Positions 8,808-15,727 of a stretch of DNA of 43,573 nt are shown here, piece by piece. Position 1 is the first letter of the stretch; each line of letters starts with the position of its first letter. The notes below the pieces were generated by a model. It worked only from the letters and a program-made list of their open reading frames with translations, was not told the DNA's origin and ran no database searches. The translations under genes were made by a program, and so were the position numbers. Source of the DNA: Dietzia timorensis (GTDB lineage Bacteria; Actinomycetota; Actinomycetes; Mycobacteriales; Mycobacteriaceae); assembly GCF_020742175.1 (NCBI RefSeq), contig NZ_DYXM01000116.1:1-43573 (forward strand). The letters are read 5' to 3'.

Positions 8808-9281
8808 CTACCCGGTCTCGACGATGTTCTTGATCTTCTCCAGCGATTCGCCGACGCGGGCGCCCATGAATTCGTTGTACGGCTGCTCGCCACCCATTGC
8901 GGGCGTGACGATCCGTCCCGCGATAAACCCGCGCGGGTAGTAGGTCTCCCGGAACTGGCGCAGGCGCGTGGTCCCGTCCTTCGGCCCCGGCTCCAGCTCG
9001 AACACCCATGTCGCGCCGGCCATACCGACCTCGTTCGCGAAGCGCTTGCCGGGCTGGAAGTCGGTCACCTTGGCCCAGGTCGACCACGCGATGACGCCGC
9101 GGTGGTTGAGATTGACCGAAAAGGTGCCCAGCTTCGTCGTTCCGCCGAAAGCGAACACCTTGCGTGCCTGGCTGCTCCATTGCGGCGCGTTGCGCACGTC
9201 GGAAATGAGCTCCCAGACGCGCTCGACCGGCGCGTTTATGTCGACCTCGTGGAGAAGTTGGCGTTCGGTGCGCGTCGTCAT
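8808..9281 (-). CDS. SRPBCC (START-like) ligand-binding protein, copy B
   Basis: A 157-residue paralogue of the neighbouring SRPBCC gene, starting MTTRTERQLLHEVDINAPVE with the motif NAPQWSSQARKV and ending in a helix ESLEKIKNIVE. It leads a three-gene minus-strand unit (copy B, copy A, lipoprotein) divergent from groEL2. Its start codon is 40 bp from a perfect 22-bp palindrome, so it is one of the two genes that palindrome could control. Function is unknown; mycobacterial relatives have been treated as lipid- or envelope-associated, but nothing here proves that. Confidence 0.8.
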   Translation of the reverse strand: MTTRTERQLLHEVDINAPVERVWELISDVRNAPQWSSQARKVFAFGGTTKLGTFSVNLNHRGVIAWSTWAKVTDFQPGKRFANEVGMAGATWVFELEPGPKDGTTRLRQFRETYYPRGFIAGRIVTPAMGGEQPYNEFMGARVGESLEKIKNIVETG

Positions 9282-9320
9282 GCCCGCAATGCTAGTCGGC
9301 CGCCGGCGTGCCGGGGCGAA

Positions 9321-9342
9321 GTAAGCGCTGGCCAGCGCTTAC
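9321..9342. promoter_or_regulatory. Perfect 22-bp palindrome between SRPBCC copy B and groEL2
   Basis: The half-site GTAAGCGCTGG is followed at once by its exact reverse complement, with no spacer. It lies 40 bp upstream of the SRPBCC gene and about 16 bp before the first CIRCE element. The size and full symmetry suit a TetR-like or similar dimeric repressor; the absence of a T-run argues against a terminator. Which regulator binds is unknown. Confidence 0.55.
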
Positions 9343-9357
9343 AACGGCGTTCACAAC

Positions 9358-9387
9358 CTTGCACTCGCCCACGGAGAGTGCTAGAAA
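9358..9387 (+). promoter_or_regulatory. CIRCE element 1 with embedded promoter (HrcA operator)
   Basis: Arms CTTGCACTC and GAGTGCTAG are separated by exactly 9 nt, matching the HrcA operator consensus TTAGCACTC-N9-GAGTGCTAA with three changes. A possible -35 TTGCAC and -10 TAGAAA, 17 nt apart, are built from the same bases, so HrcA binding would block the promoter. Confidence 0.75.
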
Positions 9388-9392
9388 AGGGC

Positions 9393-9422
9393 TTGGCACT
9401 CTACTAATCAGAGTGCTAAACA
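9393..9422 (+). promoter_or_regulatory. CIRCE element 2 with embedded promoter (HrcA operator)
   Basis: Arms TTGGCACTC and GAGTGCTAA with a 9-nt spacer: one mismatch to the CIRCE consensus. TTGGCA and TAAACA, 18 nt apart, could act as -35 and -10. It is 35 bp from the equivalent base of element 1, and both precede groEL2, so the chaperonin gene is probably heat-inducible through HrcA. Confidence 0.88.
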
Positions 9423-9531
9423 AACTGAACTCTGGTCGGGGCGGCGAGATCGGTCCAGACACGCCGTTCGTCCGTCGCGGGCGTCGCGCTCGACCATCGC
9501 GTGTCACAAACACGAAGGAAGACGTACCAAG

Positions 9532-11157
9532 ATGGCAAAGACTATTGCTTTCGACGAAGAGGCACGTCGCGGACTGGAGAGCGGTCTCAACCAGCTCGCC
9601 GATGCCGTGAAGGTCACCCTCGGCCCCAAGGGCCGCAACGTGGTGCTCGAGAAGAAGTGGGGCGCCCCGACCATTACCAACGACGGCGTGTCGATCGCCA
9701 AGGAGATCGAGCTCGAGGACTCCTACGAGAAGATCGGTGCGGAGCTCGTCAAGGAGGTCGCCAAGAAGACCGATGACGTCGCAGGCGACGGCACCACCAC
9801 GGCGACCGTGCTCGCCCAGGCACTCGTGCGCGAGGGCCTCCGCAACGTCGCGGCCGGCTCGAGCCCGATGGGCCTCAAGCGTGGCATCGAGAAGGCCACC
9901 GCCGCTGTTGCAGAGAACCTCATCTCCACCGCCGTGGAGATCGAGACCAAGGAGCAGATCGCTGCCACCGCCGGTATCTCCGCTGCGGACCCGACCATCG
10001 GCGAGCTCATCGCCGAGGCCATGGACAAGGTCGGCAAGGAAGGCGTCATCACGGTCGAGGAGTCCAACACCTTCGGCCTGGACCTCGAGCTCACCGAGGG
10101 CATGCGCTTCGACAAGGGATACATCTCCCAGTACTTCATGACCGACCCGGAGCGCCAGGAGGCCGTGCTCGAGGATCCGTACCTCCTGCTCGTCTCGGGC
10201 AAGATCTCCACGGTCAAGGACCTCCTCCCACTCCTCGAGAAGGTCATCGGCGAGGGCAAGTCGCTCCTCATCATCGCCGAGGACGTCGAGGGCGAGGCTC
10301 TGTCCACGCTCGTGGTGAACAAGCTCAAGGGCACCTTCAAGTCCGTCGCCGTCAAGGCTCCGGGCTTCGGCGACCGCCGCAAGGCCATGCTCGCCGACAT
10401 CGCCATCCTCACCGGTGGCCAGGTCATCTCCGAAGAGGTCGGCCTCTCGCTCGACACCGCCGAGCTCTCGCTCCTCGGTAAGGCACGCAAGGTCGTCGTC
10501 ACCAAGGACGAGACCACGATCGTCGAGGGCGCCGGAGACGAGTCCCAGATCGAGGGCCGCGTCAACCAGATCCGCGCCGAGATCGAGAACTCCGATTCCG
10601 ATTACGACCGCGAGAAGCTGCAGGAGCGCCTCGCCAAGCTGGCCGGCGGCGTCGCCGTCATCCGTGCCGGTGCGGCCACCGAGGTCGAGCTCAAGGAGCG
10701 CAAGCACCGCATCGAGGATGCCGTGCGCAACGCCAAGGCAGCCGTCGAAGAGGGCATCGTCGCAGGCGGCGGCGTGGCTCTCGTGCAGTCCGAGAAGGTC
10801 ATCGACGCCCTCGGCCTCACCGACGAGGAGCTCACCGGCGCGAACATCGTCAAGTCCGCGCTGTCCGCTCCGCTCAAGCAGATCGCCTTCAACGCCGGCC
10901 TCGAGCCGGGCGTCGTGGCGGAGAAGGTCCGCGGCCTCGAGGTGGGCAACGGTCTCAACGCCGCCACCGGCGAGTACGAGGATCTCGTCGCCGCGGGCAT
11001 CAACGACCCGGTCAAGGTCACCCGCTCGGCGCTGCAGAATGCGGCGTCCATTGCGGCTCTGTTCCTGACGACGGAGGCCGTTGTCGCCGATAAGCCGGAG
11101 CCCGCCGGTGCGGCAATGCCGGGCGCCGACGGCGGCATGGGAGACATGGGCTTCTAA
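9532..11157 (+). CDS. groEL2: Chaperonin GroEL (GroEL2/Hsp65 type)
   Basis: A 541-residue, full-length 60-kDa chaperonin. Signatures include KVTLGPKGRNV at 27-37, the ATP-binding GDGTTT at 85-90 with Asp86, and the C-terminal MPGADGGMGDMGF tail. The methionine/glycine-rich tail, rather than a histidine-rich one, and the absence of an adjacent groES indicate the housekeeping GroEL2 type of actinobacteria. AAGGAAG sits about 10 nt before the ATG. Two CIRCE operators lie upstream and a strong terminator follows, so it is a single-gene unit. Codon use is strongly biased to C-ending codons, as expected for a highly expressed gene. Its neighbourhood with porH/porA-like genes downstream is the corynebacterial arrangement. 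Confidence 0.98.
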   Translation: MAKTIAFDEEARRGLESGLNQLADAVKVTLGPKGRNVVLEKKWGAPTITNDGVSIAKEIELEDSYEKIGAELVKEVAKKTDDVAGDGTTTATVLAQALVREGLRNVAAGSSPMGLKRGIEKATAAVAENLISTAVEIETKEQIAATAGISAADPTIGELIAEAMDKVGKEGVITVEESNTFGLDLELTEGMRFDKGYISQYFMTDPERQEAVLEDPYLLLVSGKISTVKDLLPLLEKVIGEGKSLLIIAEDVEGEALSTLVVNKLKGTFKSVAVKAPGFGDRRKAMLADIAILTGGQVISEEVGLSLDTAELSLLGKARKVVVTKDETTIVEGAGDESQIEGRVNQIRAEIENSDSDYDREKLQERLAKLAGGVAVIRAGAATEVELKERKHRIEDAVRNAKAAVEEGIVAGGGVALVQSEKVIDALGLTDEELTGANIVKSALSAPLKQIAFNAGLEPGVVAEKVRGLEVGNGLNAATGEYEDLVAAGINDPVKVTRSALQNAASIAALFLTTEAVVADKPEPAGAAMPGADGGMGDMGF

Positions 11158-11177
11158 GCGGCCCGTCCGCCCCGAAA

Positions 11178-11219
11178 CGCCCCGCAGGGATGCGAAAAGC
11201 ATTCCCGCGGGGCGTTTTT
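11178..11219 (+). terminator. Rho-independent terminator of groEL2
   Basis: CGCCCCGC and GCGGGGCG form the outer 8-bp stem, the inner bases also pair partly, and TTTTT follows directly. Confidence 0.9.
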
Positions 11220-11617
11220 CGTGCCCAATTACACCCCTAAACGTTGTGAACCTGCTCACGACGCTGACGTCGGCAACATGATGAGCAAGTGAACCCTAAG
11301 TTAATTAATGGTCCACGTTGTTCTGAGAAAAATAAAGAACGAATTCATAATCCGAGTTAAACAGCTTCTTAGGGTGGATTGTTGACGTTACAACTGGAAT
11401 TTCCGAGGCGTGCGAGTGCGCGGTACGTGACATGCGCTACGCCGTTTTTGCTGTTGACCTAACGTTTTGTTGTGGCAGAATTCAGGTCGACAGTGAGGGG
11501 GAAGTTGCGGCTATCGCGGCCGTGCGCCGTCACAGTTCGAAACCCGGGGGTTGAATACGGCCCCTACGCTCATGTCCTCGGCGACGAGGAACAACAACAT
11601 CAATCTGGGAGAGAAAT
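11220..11617 (+). promoter_or_regulatory. Long AT-rich upstream region of the porH-like gene
   Basis: About 400 bases with no credible gene. The first half (around 11281-11390) is much richer in A and T than the rest of the window. Near its start an imperfect inverted repeat CGTTGTGA/TCACGACG is seen. The best promoter candidate is TTGACC at 11454 with CAGAAT at 11476, 16 nt apart, giving a leader of roughly 130 nt. A second TTGACG at about 11382 is another possible -35. The unusual length and base composition suggest extensive regulation of the downstream envelope genes. Confidence 0.5.
11575..11590 (+). promoter_or_regulatory. GNRA-loop hairpin in the porH-like leader
   Basis: TCCTCG, the loop GCGA, then CGAGGA: a perfect 6-bp stem with a GNRA tetraloop, 27 nt before the start codon. 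It could stabilise the mRNA or affect translation. Confidence 0.45.
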
Positions 11618-11767
11618 ATGCCTGACTTCGGTGCCATCTCTGATCTGCTCGGCAACGTCGGCGACGCCTTCGGCTTCATCGGCGAATTCGCCGGTTCGCT
11701 CCAGGCTCCTTTCGGTGACGGCGACTTCGCCGGCTCGGTTGAGGACGCCATCGGCGGCACGGAGTAA
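11618..11767 (+). CDS. PorH-like mini-protein (49 aa), putative mycomembrane channel subunit
   Basis: A 49-residue acidic protein beginning MPDFGAISDLLGNVGDAFGF. Alternating small, acidic and hydrophobic residues would give amphipathic helices, and there is no signal peptide. In Corynebacterium, PorH (57 aa) and PorA (45 aa) are equally tiny, lack signal peptides, sit just downstream of groEL2 and together form the main outer-membrane channel after O-mycoloylation of serines. Position, size, charge and the paired arrangement match; primary sequence diverges too far for a certain assignment. GGGAGAG lies 5 nt before the ATG. Ser8, Ser27 and Ser40 are the possible acylation sites. Confidence 0.75.
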   Translation: MPDFGAISDLLGNVGDAFGFIGEFAGSLQAPFGDGDFAGSVEDAIGGTE

Positions 11768-11871
11768 TACGCCCCGAGCCTGCGGGCTCGTTCGCTCGCC
11801 CGGGACTCAGGGTGAGTGGTCACAAAAACTCGAGGTCGGGAAAGCCGGCCACCACCTCTCAAGGAGTAATC

Positions 11872-12036
11872 ATGGAATTCGGTTCCCTCAGTGATTCGGC
11901 CGAGCTCGGCGTCATCGGCGATGCAGGCGAGGTCATCAGCGGCTTCTTCAGCAACTTCTCCACCCTCTTCGGTGTTGTCGACTACTTCACCGGTGAGGAC
12001 TTCCAGGAGGCTCTCGCCAAGGGCTTCATGAAGTAA
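11872..12036 (+). CDS. PorA/PorH-like mini-protein (54 aa), putative mycomembrane channel subunit
   Basis: A 54-residue protein beginning MEFGSLSDSAELGVIGDAGE, followed by a hydrophobic amphipathic stretch (VISGFFSNFSTLFGVVDYF) and a short basic end (LAKGFMK). It has a near-ideal ribosome site, AAGGAGTAATC before ATG, identical to that of hbhA in this window. It lies 104 nt after the first mini-gene on the same strand and before a terminator, so the two are probably one transcript, as for porH-porA. The spacer can fold with GAGGT pairing to ACCTC just before the ribosome site. Which of the two is the PorA and which the PorH equivalent cannot be told from sequence. Confidence 0.72.
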   Translation: MEFGSLSDSAELGVIGDAGEVISGFFSNFSTLFGVVDYFTGEDFQEALAKGFMK

Positions 12037-12072
12037 CACTTACCTCGGCCACGCGGCCGAAGTTGTTTTGGA

Positions 12073-12108
12073 GATGCGCCCTTCCTGATTCAGGGAGGGC
12101 GCATCTTT
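12073..12108 (+). terminator. Terminator after the two mini-porin-like genes
   Basis: GATGCGCCC and GGGCGCATC form a perfect 9-bp stem closed by a loop of about 15 nt, followed by TTT. Confidence 0.75.
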
Positions 12109-12224
12109 CATTTCCTCTGGTAACGGCGCTGTCGGGGGTGTTTTATGGGCGCTGACGTACATGGATGGTGACCTAAGAAAAGTCCCCGGCTAAAGTGGTA
12201 ACGGTTCGGCAACGATGGACGATA

Positions 12225-12293
12225 CAAGAGTATTGACGTCGGACAGCCGACGTTGAACGGCGACGGAAAAGCCCCGCCCAGCGGGGGTTTGTC
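12225..12293 (+). ncRNA. Possible small RNA or bidirectional terminator (two hairpins)
   Basis: Two hairpins stand alone in the 415-base gap between the mini-genes and the first mycolyltransferase. The first is ACGTCGG-ACAG-CCGACGT (perfect 7 bp). The second, 18 nt on, is CCCCGC-CCA-GCGGGG followed by GTTTG on the plus strand and by CTTTTCC on the minus strand. The porin-like transcript already has its own terminator 165 nt upstream, so this is not needed there. GATACAAG just before could be a -10. A short plus-strand RNA of about 65 nt is one reading; a terminator for antisense RNA coming from the right is the other. Confidence 0.3.
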
Positions 12294-12308
12294 CACGAGC
12301 TACATAGT

Positions 12309-12374
12309 TTGACTTAAGTTGCGTATGTGACTTATGAGAAAGTGTTGCGGTGTAAGCATTTTTAAGGAATGCTT
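12309..12374 (+). promoter_or_regulatory. Promoter region of mycolyltransferase 1 with inverted repeat
   Basis: TTGACT and TATGAG 18 nt apart are a plausible promoter. Downstream lies AAGCATT-N7-AATGCTT, a perfect 7-bp inverted repeat that could be a repressor site or a leader hairpin. The transcribed leader would be about 110 nt. Confidence 0.4.
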
Positions 12375-12451
12375 CTTCACGTAGGTGGCCTATTCTTTGT
12401 GGGTCCCAGTCGCAACGAAGAACGATCTAAGAGAAAGTCAGGCCTGGGAGT

Positions 12452-13540
12452 ATGCGCGCAGCGAAGAACCGCCATCTCGTCAAGAAAGTCGTGGCGGCAG
12501 CCATGGCGGTTGGCGTGGTTCCGGTGATCGGCATGGCCGGCACCGCAAACGCACAAGATAAAAACGTTCCGTACACGAAGGCCACCGAAGAGAACCCGGT
12601 AGTCGAAACGCCACTGGAAGACGGCCGCCTCATCGTCTCGGTGTGGTCGGATTCGATGGAGATCGAGGTTCCGAACATCGTTCAGAAGCCCGCGGATCCC
12701 AACGCCGCTGCACCCGTCTCATACCTCATTAACGGTGCCGGCGGCGGCGAGGACTCGGCGACCTGGCAGGCGCAGTCCGACGTCAAGGAGTTCATGTCCG
12801 ATAAGCAAGCATGGACCGTTACTCCCATCGGCGGCGCGTTCTCCTACTACACCGACTGGCGGAAGCACGACCCCAACGTTCAGACGCGGTTCGCCACGGA
12901 AACAGATAAGCCGATGGCATTCGAGACGTACCTTGCCAAGGAGCTGCCCGACGCGTTCGAAAAGCAGTACAACACGAACGGCAGGCGCGCACTCTCCGCG
13001 ATCTCCATGACCGCCACCTCGGTTCTCACCATCGCGGAGAACCATCCGGGCCGATTCCAGTTCGTCGGCTCGTACTCCGGCTGTGCCGAAACCTCCACGC
13101 CGGCGGGCCACGCGTTCATCGAGATCGTCACCGGAATGCGCGGGGGCGCCAACCTCGACAACATGTGGGGCCCCTACCCGGGAGAGGGTTGGGTCAACAA
13201 CGACCCGGTCGCCCAGGCGCCGAAGTTCGTACAGCAGAAGAAGGACGGAACGCTTCCTGCGATCTACGTGAGCACCGGCAACGGCCTGCCCGGACCGCAC
13301 GAGTCCCTCGACAACTGGCGCATCCGCAACAACATCCCCGCGCTCGCCAACCAGGCGATCGTCGGCGGTGTCATCGAGGCTGCGACCAACTACTGCACCG
13401 CGAACCTCGGTCGCCGTTTCAACGAGCTGGAGATCCCGGCGAAGTTCAACTTCAAGCCCGCCGGAACCCACTCGTGGGGCTACTGGCAGGACGACCTGCA
13501 CGACTCCTGGCCGATGCTCGCCGAAGCGGTCGAAGCCTAA
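12452..13540 (+). CDS. Secreted corynomycolyltransferase (Ag85-type), copy 1
   Basis: A 362-residue exported esterase of the antigen-85 family. The signal peptide runs to about residue 34 (GTANA before QD). The mature enzyme has YLINGAGGGEDSATW at 91-105, the nucleophile Ser185 in ISMTATS, Glu284 after STGNGLPGP, and His340 in THSWGYWQ, which corresponds to the conserved HSWEYW of Ag85. Such enzymes move mycolic acids from trehalose monomycolate to arabinogalactan or to another trehalose; MytC of C. glutamicum acylates PorA and PorH. The base three residues after the nucleophile is Ala, whereas Gly is usual. It is a tandem duplicate of the next gene. The ribosome site (GGGAG one base from ATG) is oddly placed, but the N-terminus matches the paralogue. 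Confidence 0.93.
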   Translation: MRAAKNRHLVKKVVAAAMAVGVVPVIGMAGTANAQDKNVPYTKATEENPVVETPLEDGRLIVSVWSDSMEIEVPNIVQKPADPNAAAPVSYLINGAGGGEDSATWQAQSDVKEFMSDKQAWTVTPIGGAFSYYTDWRKHDPNVQTRFATETDKPMAFETYLAKELPDAFEKQYNTNGRRALSAISMTATSVLTIAENHPGRFQFVGSYSGCAETSTPAGHAFIEIVTGMRGGANLDNMWGPYPGEGWVNNDPVAQAPKFVQQKKDGTLPAIYVSTGNGLPGPHESLDNWRIRNNIPALANQAIVGGVIEAATNYCTANLGRRFNELEIPAKFNFKPAGTHSWGYWQDDLHDSWPMLAEAVEA

Positions 13541-13647
13541 CAACAGCTTCCGTAGCCCGGGGGCCTCACCAGGCGTCATCGACCTGGTCGGGTCCCCGGA
13601 CTGTGTGAATTATCCGAATAACAGCAAAAAGAAAGAAGGACCGGAGC

Positions 13648-14748
13648 ATGCGCGCTAAGAAGAACCGCCATCTCGGTAAGAAGCTCATGGCGGCCGTGCT
13701 GGCGCTCGGCTTCGCGCCCGTTGCCGGCGTAGTCGGCACGGCCAACGCCCAGGACTCGTCGATCCAATACACGAAGGCCACCGAGCGTGAGAAGGTAGTG
13801 GAGACGAACCTCCCGGACGGCCGCAAGATCGTGTCCGTGTGGTCTGACGCGATGAAGCTCGAGATCCCGAACATCGTTCAGCCTCCGCGCAACGGCAATG
13901 CGAATGCCCCGGTCCTCTACCTCATCAACGGCGCCGGCGGCGGCGAGGACTCCGCGACCTGGCAGGCCCAGACCGACGTGAAGAACCTCATGGGCGACAA
14001 GAACGTGTGGACCGTGACCCCCATCGGCGGCCGCGGCACCTACTACACCGACTGGCTGCGCCACGATCCGAACGCCGGCACCCGCATCTCCAGGGAGACG
14101 CAGGAGCCGATCCAGCTCGAGCGCTTCCTCACCTGGGAGCTCCCGTTCCAGTTCGAAAACCATTACGGCGGCGCCGTCGACGGCAACCGCAAGCGCGGCA
14201 TCGCCGCCATCTCGATGACCGGCACCTCGGTCCTCAACTTCGCGAACCACTCGCCGGGCCGCTTCCAGTTCGTCGGCTCGTACTCCGGTTGCGCCGAGAC
14301 CGCGACGCCGATCGGCCACGCCGCCATCGACATCGTCACGAAGTACACCGGCGGACCGAACCTCGACAACATGTGGGGACCGTTCCCGGGTGACCGCTGG
14401 GCGTACAACGACCCGGTCGCCATGGCGCCCGAGCTCGTCAAGCAGCGCGATAGCGGCGAGCTCCCGGAGATCTACGTGACCACCGGTAACGGCCTGCCCG
14501 GGCCGCACGAGAACCTCGAGAACTGGCGTATCCGCAACAACGTCCCGGCACTGGCGAACCAGACCATCGTCGGCGGCGTCATCGAAGCGGCCACCAACTA
14601 CTGCACCGGCAACCTCGCTCGCCGCTACAACGAGCTGGGCATCCCCGCGACGTTCAACTTCAAGCCGAACGGCACGCACTCCTGGGGCTACTGGCAGGAC
14701 GACCTGCACGACTCCTGGCCCAAGATCGCCCACGCACTCGGCGTCTGA
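13648..14748 (+). CDS. Secreted corynomycolyltransferase (Ag85-type), copy 2
   Basis: A 366-residue paralogue of copy 1, with long identical stretches over its whole length. The signal peptide ends near GTANA, with QDSS beginning the mature enzyme. The catalytic triad candidates are Ser189 in AISMTGTS, Glu288 and His344 in THSWGYWQ. Here the residue three after the nucleophile is the family-typical Gly. AGAAGGA lies upstream of the ATG. It follows copy 1 after a 107-nt gap without a clear terminator and ends before a strong one, so both are probably on one transcript. Acceptor choice (arabinogalactan, trehalose or small proteins) cannot be read from sequence. Confidence 0.94.
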   Translation: MRAKKNRHLGKKLMAAVLALGFAPVAGVVGTANAQDSSIQYTKATEREKVVETNLPDGRKIVSVWSDAMKLEIPNIVQPPRNGNANAPVLYLINGAGGGEDSATWQAQTDVKNLMGDKNVWTVTPIGGRGTYYTDWLRHDPNAGTRISRETQEPIQLERFLTWELPFQFENHYGGAVDGNRKRGIAAISMTGTSVLNFANHSPGRFQFVGSYSGCAETATPIGHAAIDIVTKYTGGPNLDNMWGPFPGDRWAYNDPVAMAPELVKQRDSGELPEIYVTTGNGLPGPHENLENWRIRNNVPALANQTIVGGVIEAATNYCTGNLARRYNELGIPATFNFKPNGTHSWGYWQDDLHDSWPKIAHALGV

Positions 14749-14767
14749 TAAAACGCCCGCGTAAAGC

Positions 14768-14811
14768 GGGGCCCTCGCCCGGCGGTAATATTTCGCCGGA
14801 CGAGGGCCCTT
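14768..14811 (+). terminator. Terminator after the mycolyltransferase pair
   Basis: GGGCCCTCG pairs with CGAGGGCCC, and an inner CCGGCG/CGCCGG stem closes an AT-rich loop. The T-run after it is weak (TTCGTCATTT). Confidence 0.8.
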
Positions 14812-14845
14812 CGTCATTTCCGCACCAAGAGGGGATAGAACGCAC

Positions 14846-15727
14846 GTGGCACGCACGCCTGACACGATCACGACGCTCCAACATGCCGACGGGCACACGA
14901 GCGAGCTCCGTATCTTCGACGCCGCCACGGCCTCCCCGAAGGGACTCTTCCTCATCCTCCCCGGGATCGCCGTCGGCGCCCGGTACTACGACCCCATCGC
15001 CGAAGCCTTCGCCGCCGCCGGGTACACCGCCGCGAGCACCGAACTCCCCGGGCAAGGAACCAGCACCATCGGCGTAGGCCGCAAGGCAATACCCACCGGC
15101 TATCACGACGCCGCAGCGAAGGACTTCCCGCTCGCCGTGGACACCCTCCGCGCGCACACGGCGGGCCCGGAACTCCCGCTGTACATGCTCGGACACTCCC
15201 AAGGCGGCCAGCTCGCCGCGTATTACGCCGCGCGCGAGGCGATCGTGCAGACCCCGGGGAGGGGACTGTCCGGCGTCATAGGCGTGGCGACCCAGTCCCC
15301 ATTCCATCGCGGATACGCCCCGCACGTCGGCCGCCGATTGCGGGCCGGATCGGTGGTCCTGCCTATCGGCGCGGGACTGTTCGGCGCCGTGCCCGCGTCG
15401 TTCTTCGGTGGCGAGGGTCTGCAGCCCGGCCGGCGGATGCTCGACTGGTCGCAGCTCGCACGCACCGGCCGGATGAACCCGCTCGGCGCAGATGTCGACT
15501 ACCTCGAGGGGATGAAGAAGGTGCGCACGCCGGCGCTCGCGATCACGCTCCCGGGCGACGAGCTCGCACCGCAGTCCGCCGCGCGCTACTGGCTCGATTT
15601 CTTCCCGAACGCCCCGCGCACGATGCGGCACATCGATGCCGACCTCGGCCATAACAGGTGGGCGCGCACCCCGGAGCCGATCCTCGGCGCCGTGCTCGAC
15701 TGGATCAGTAAAGTCCCAGCCGCTTAG
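14846..15727 (+). CDS. Alpha/beta hydrolase (S33/lysophospholipase-like)
   Basis: A 293-residue cytoplasmic hydrolase. The strand-turn FLILPGIAVGARYY supplies the oxyanion region, GHSQGG holds the nucleophile Ser, GDELAP the probable acid, and DLGHNRW the His. The substrate is unknown; esters of lipids or small acyl compounds are usual for this class. The start is a GTG with GAGGGGA about 7 nt upstream, where family homology begins. It follows the mycolyltransferase terminator, so it has its own transcript, and overlaps the convergent S9 peptidase gene by 23 bases at the 3' end. Confidence 0.85.
   Translation: MARTPDTITTLQHADGHTSELRIFDAATASPKGLFLILPGIAVGARYYDPIAEAFAAAGYTAASTELPGQGTSTIGVGRKAIPTGYHDAAAKDFPLAVDTLRAHTAGPELPLYMLGHSQGGQLAAYYAAREAIVQTPGRGLSGVIGVATQSPFHRGYAPHVGRRLRAGSVVLPIGAGLFGAVPASFFGGEGLQPGRRMLDWSQLARTGRMNPLGADVDYLEGMKKVRTPALAITLPGDELAPQSAARYWLDFFPNAPRTMRHIDADLGHNRWARTPEPILGAVLDWISKVPAA

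Noticed and set aside
9292..11259. 655-codon frame antisense to groEL2.
   Set aside because: The sense strand encodes an unmistakable full-length GroEL; the antisense product is Leu/Gly/Asp-rich and has no family features.
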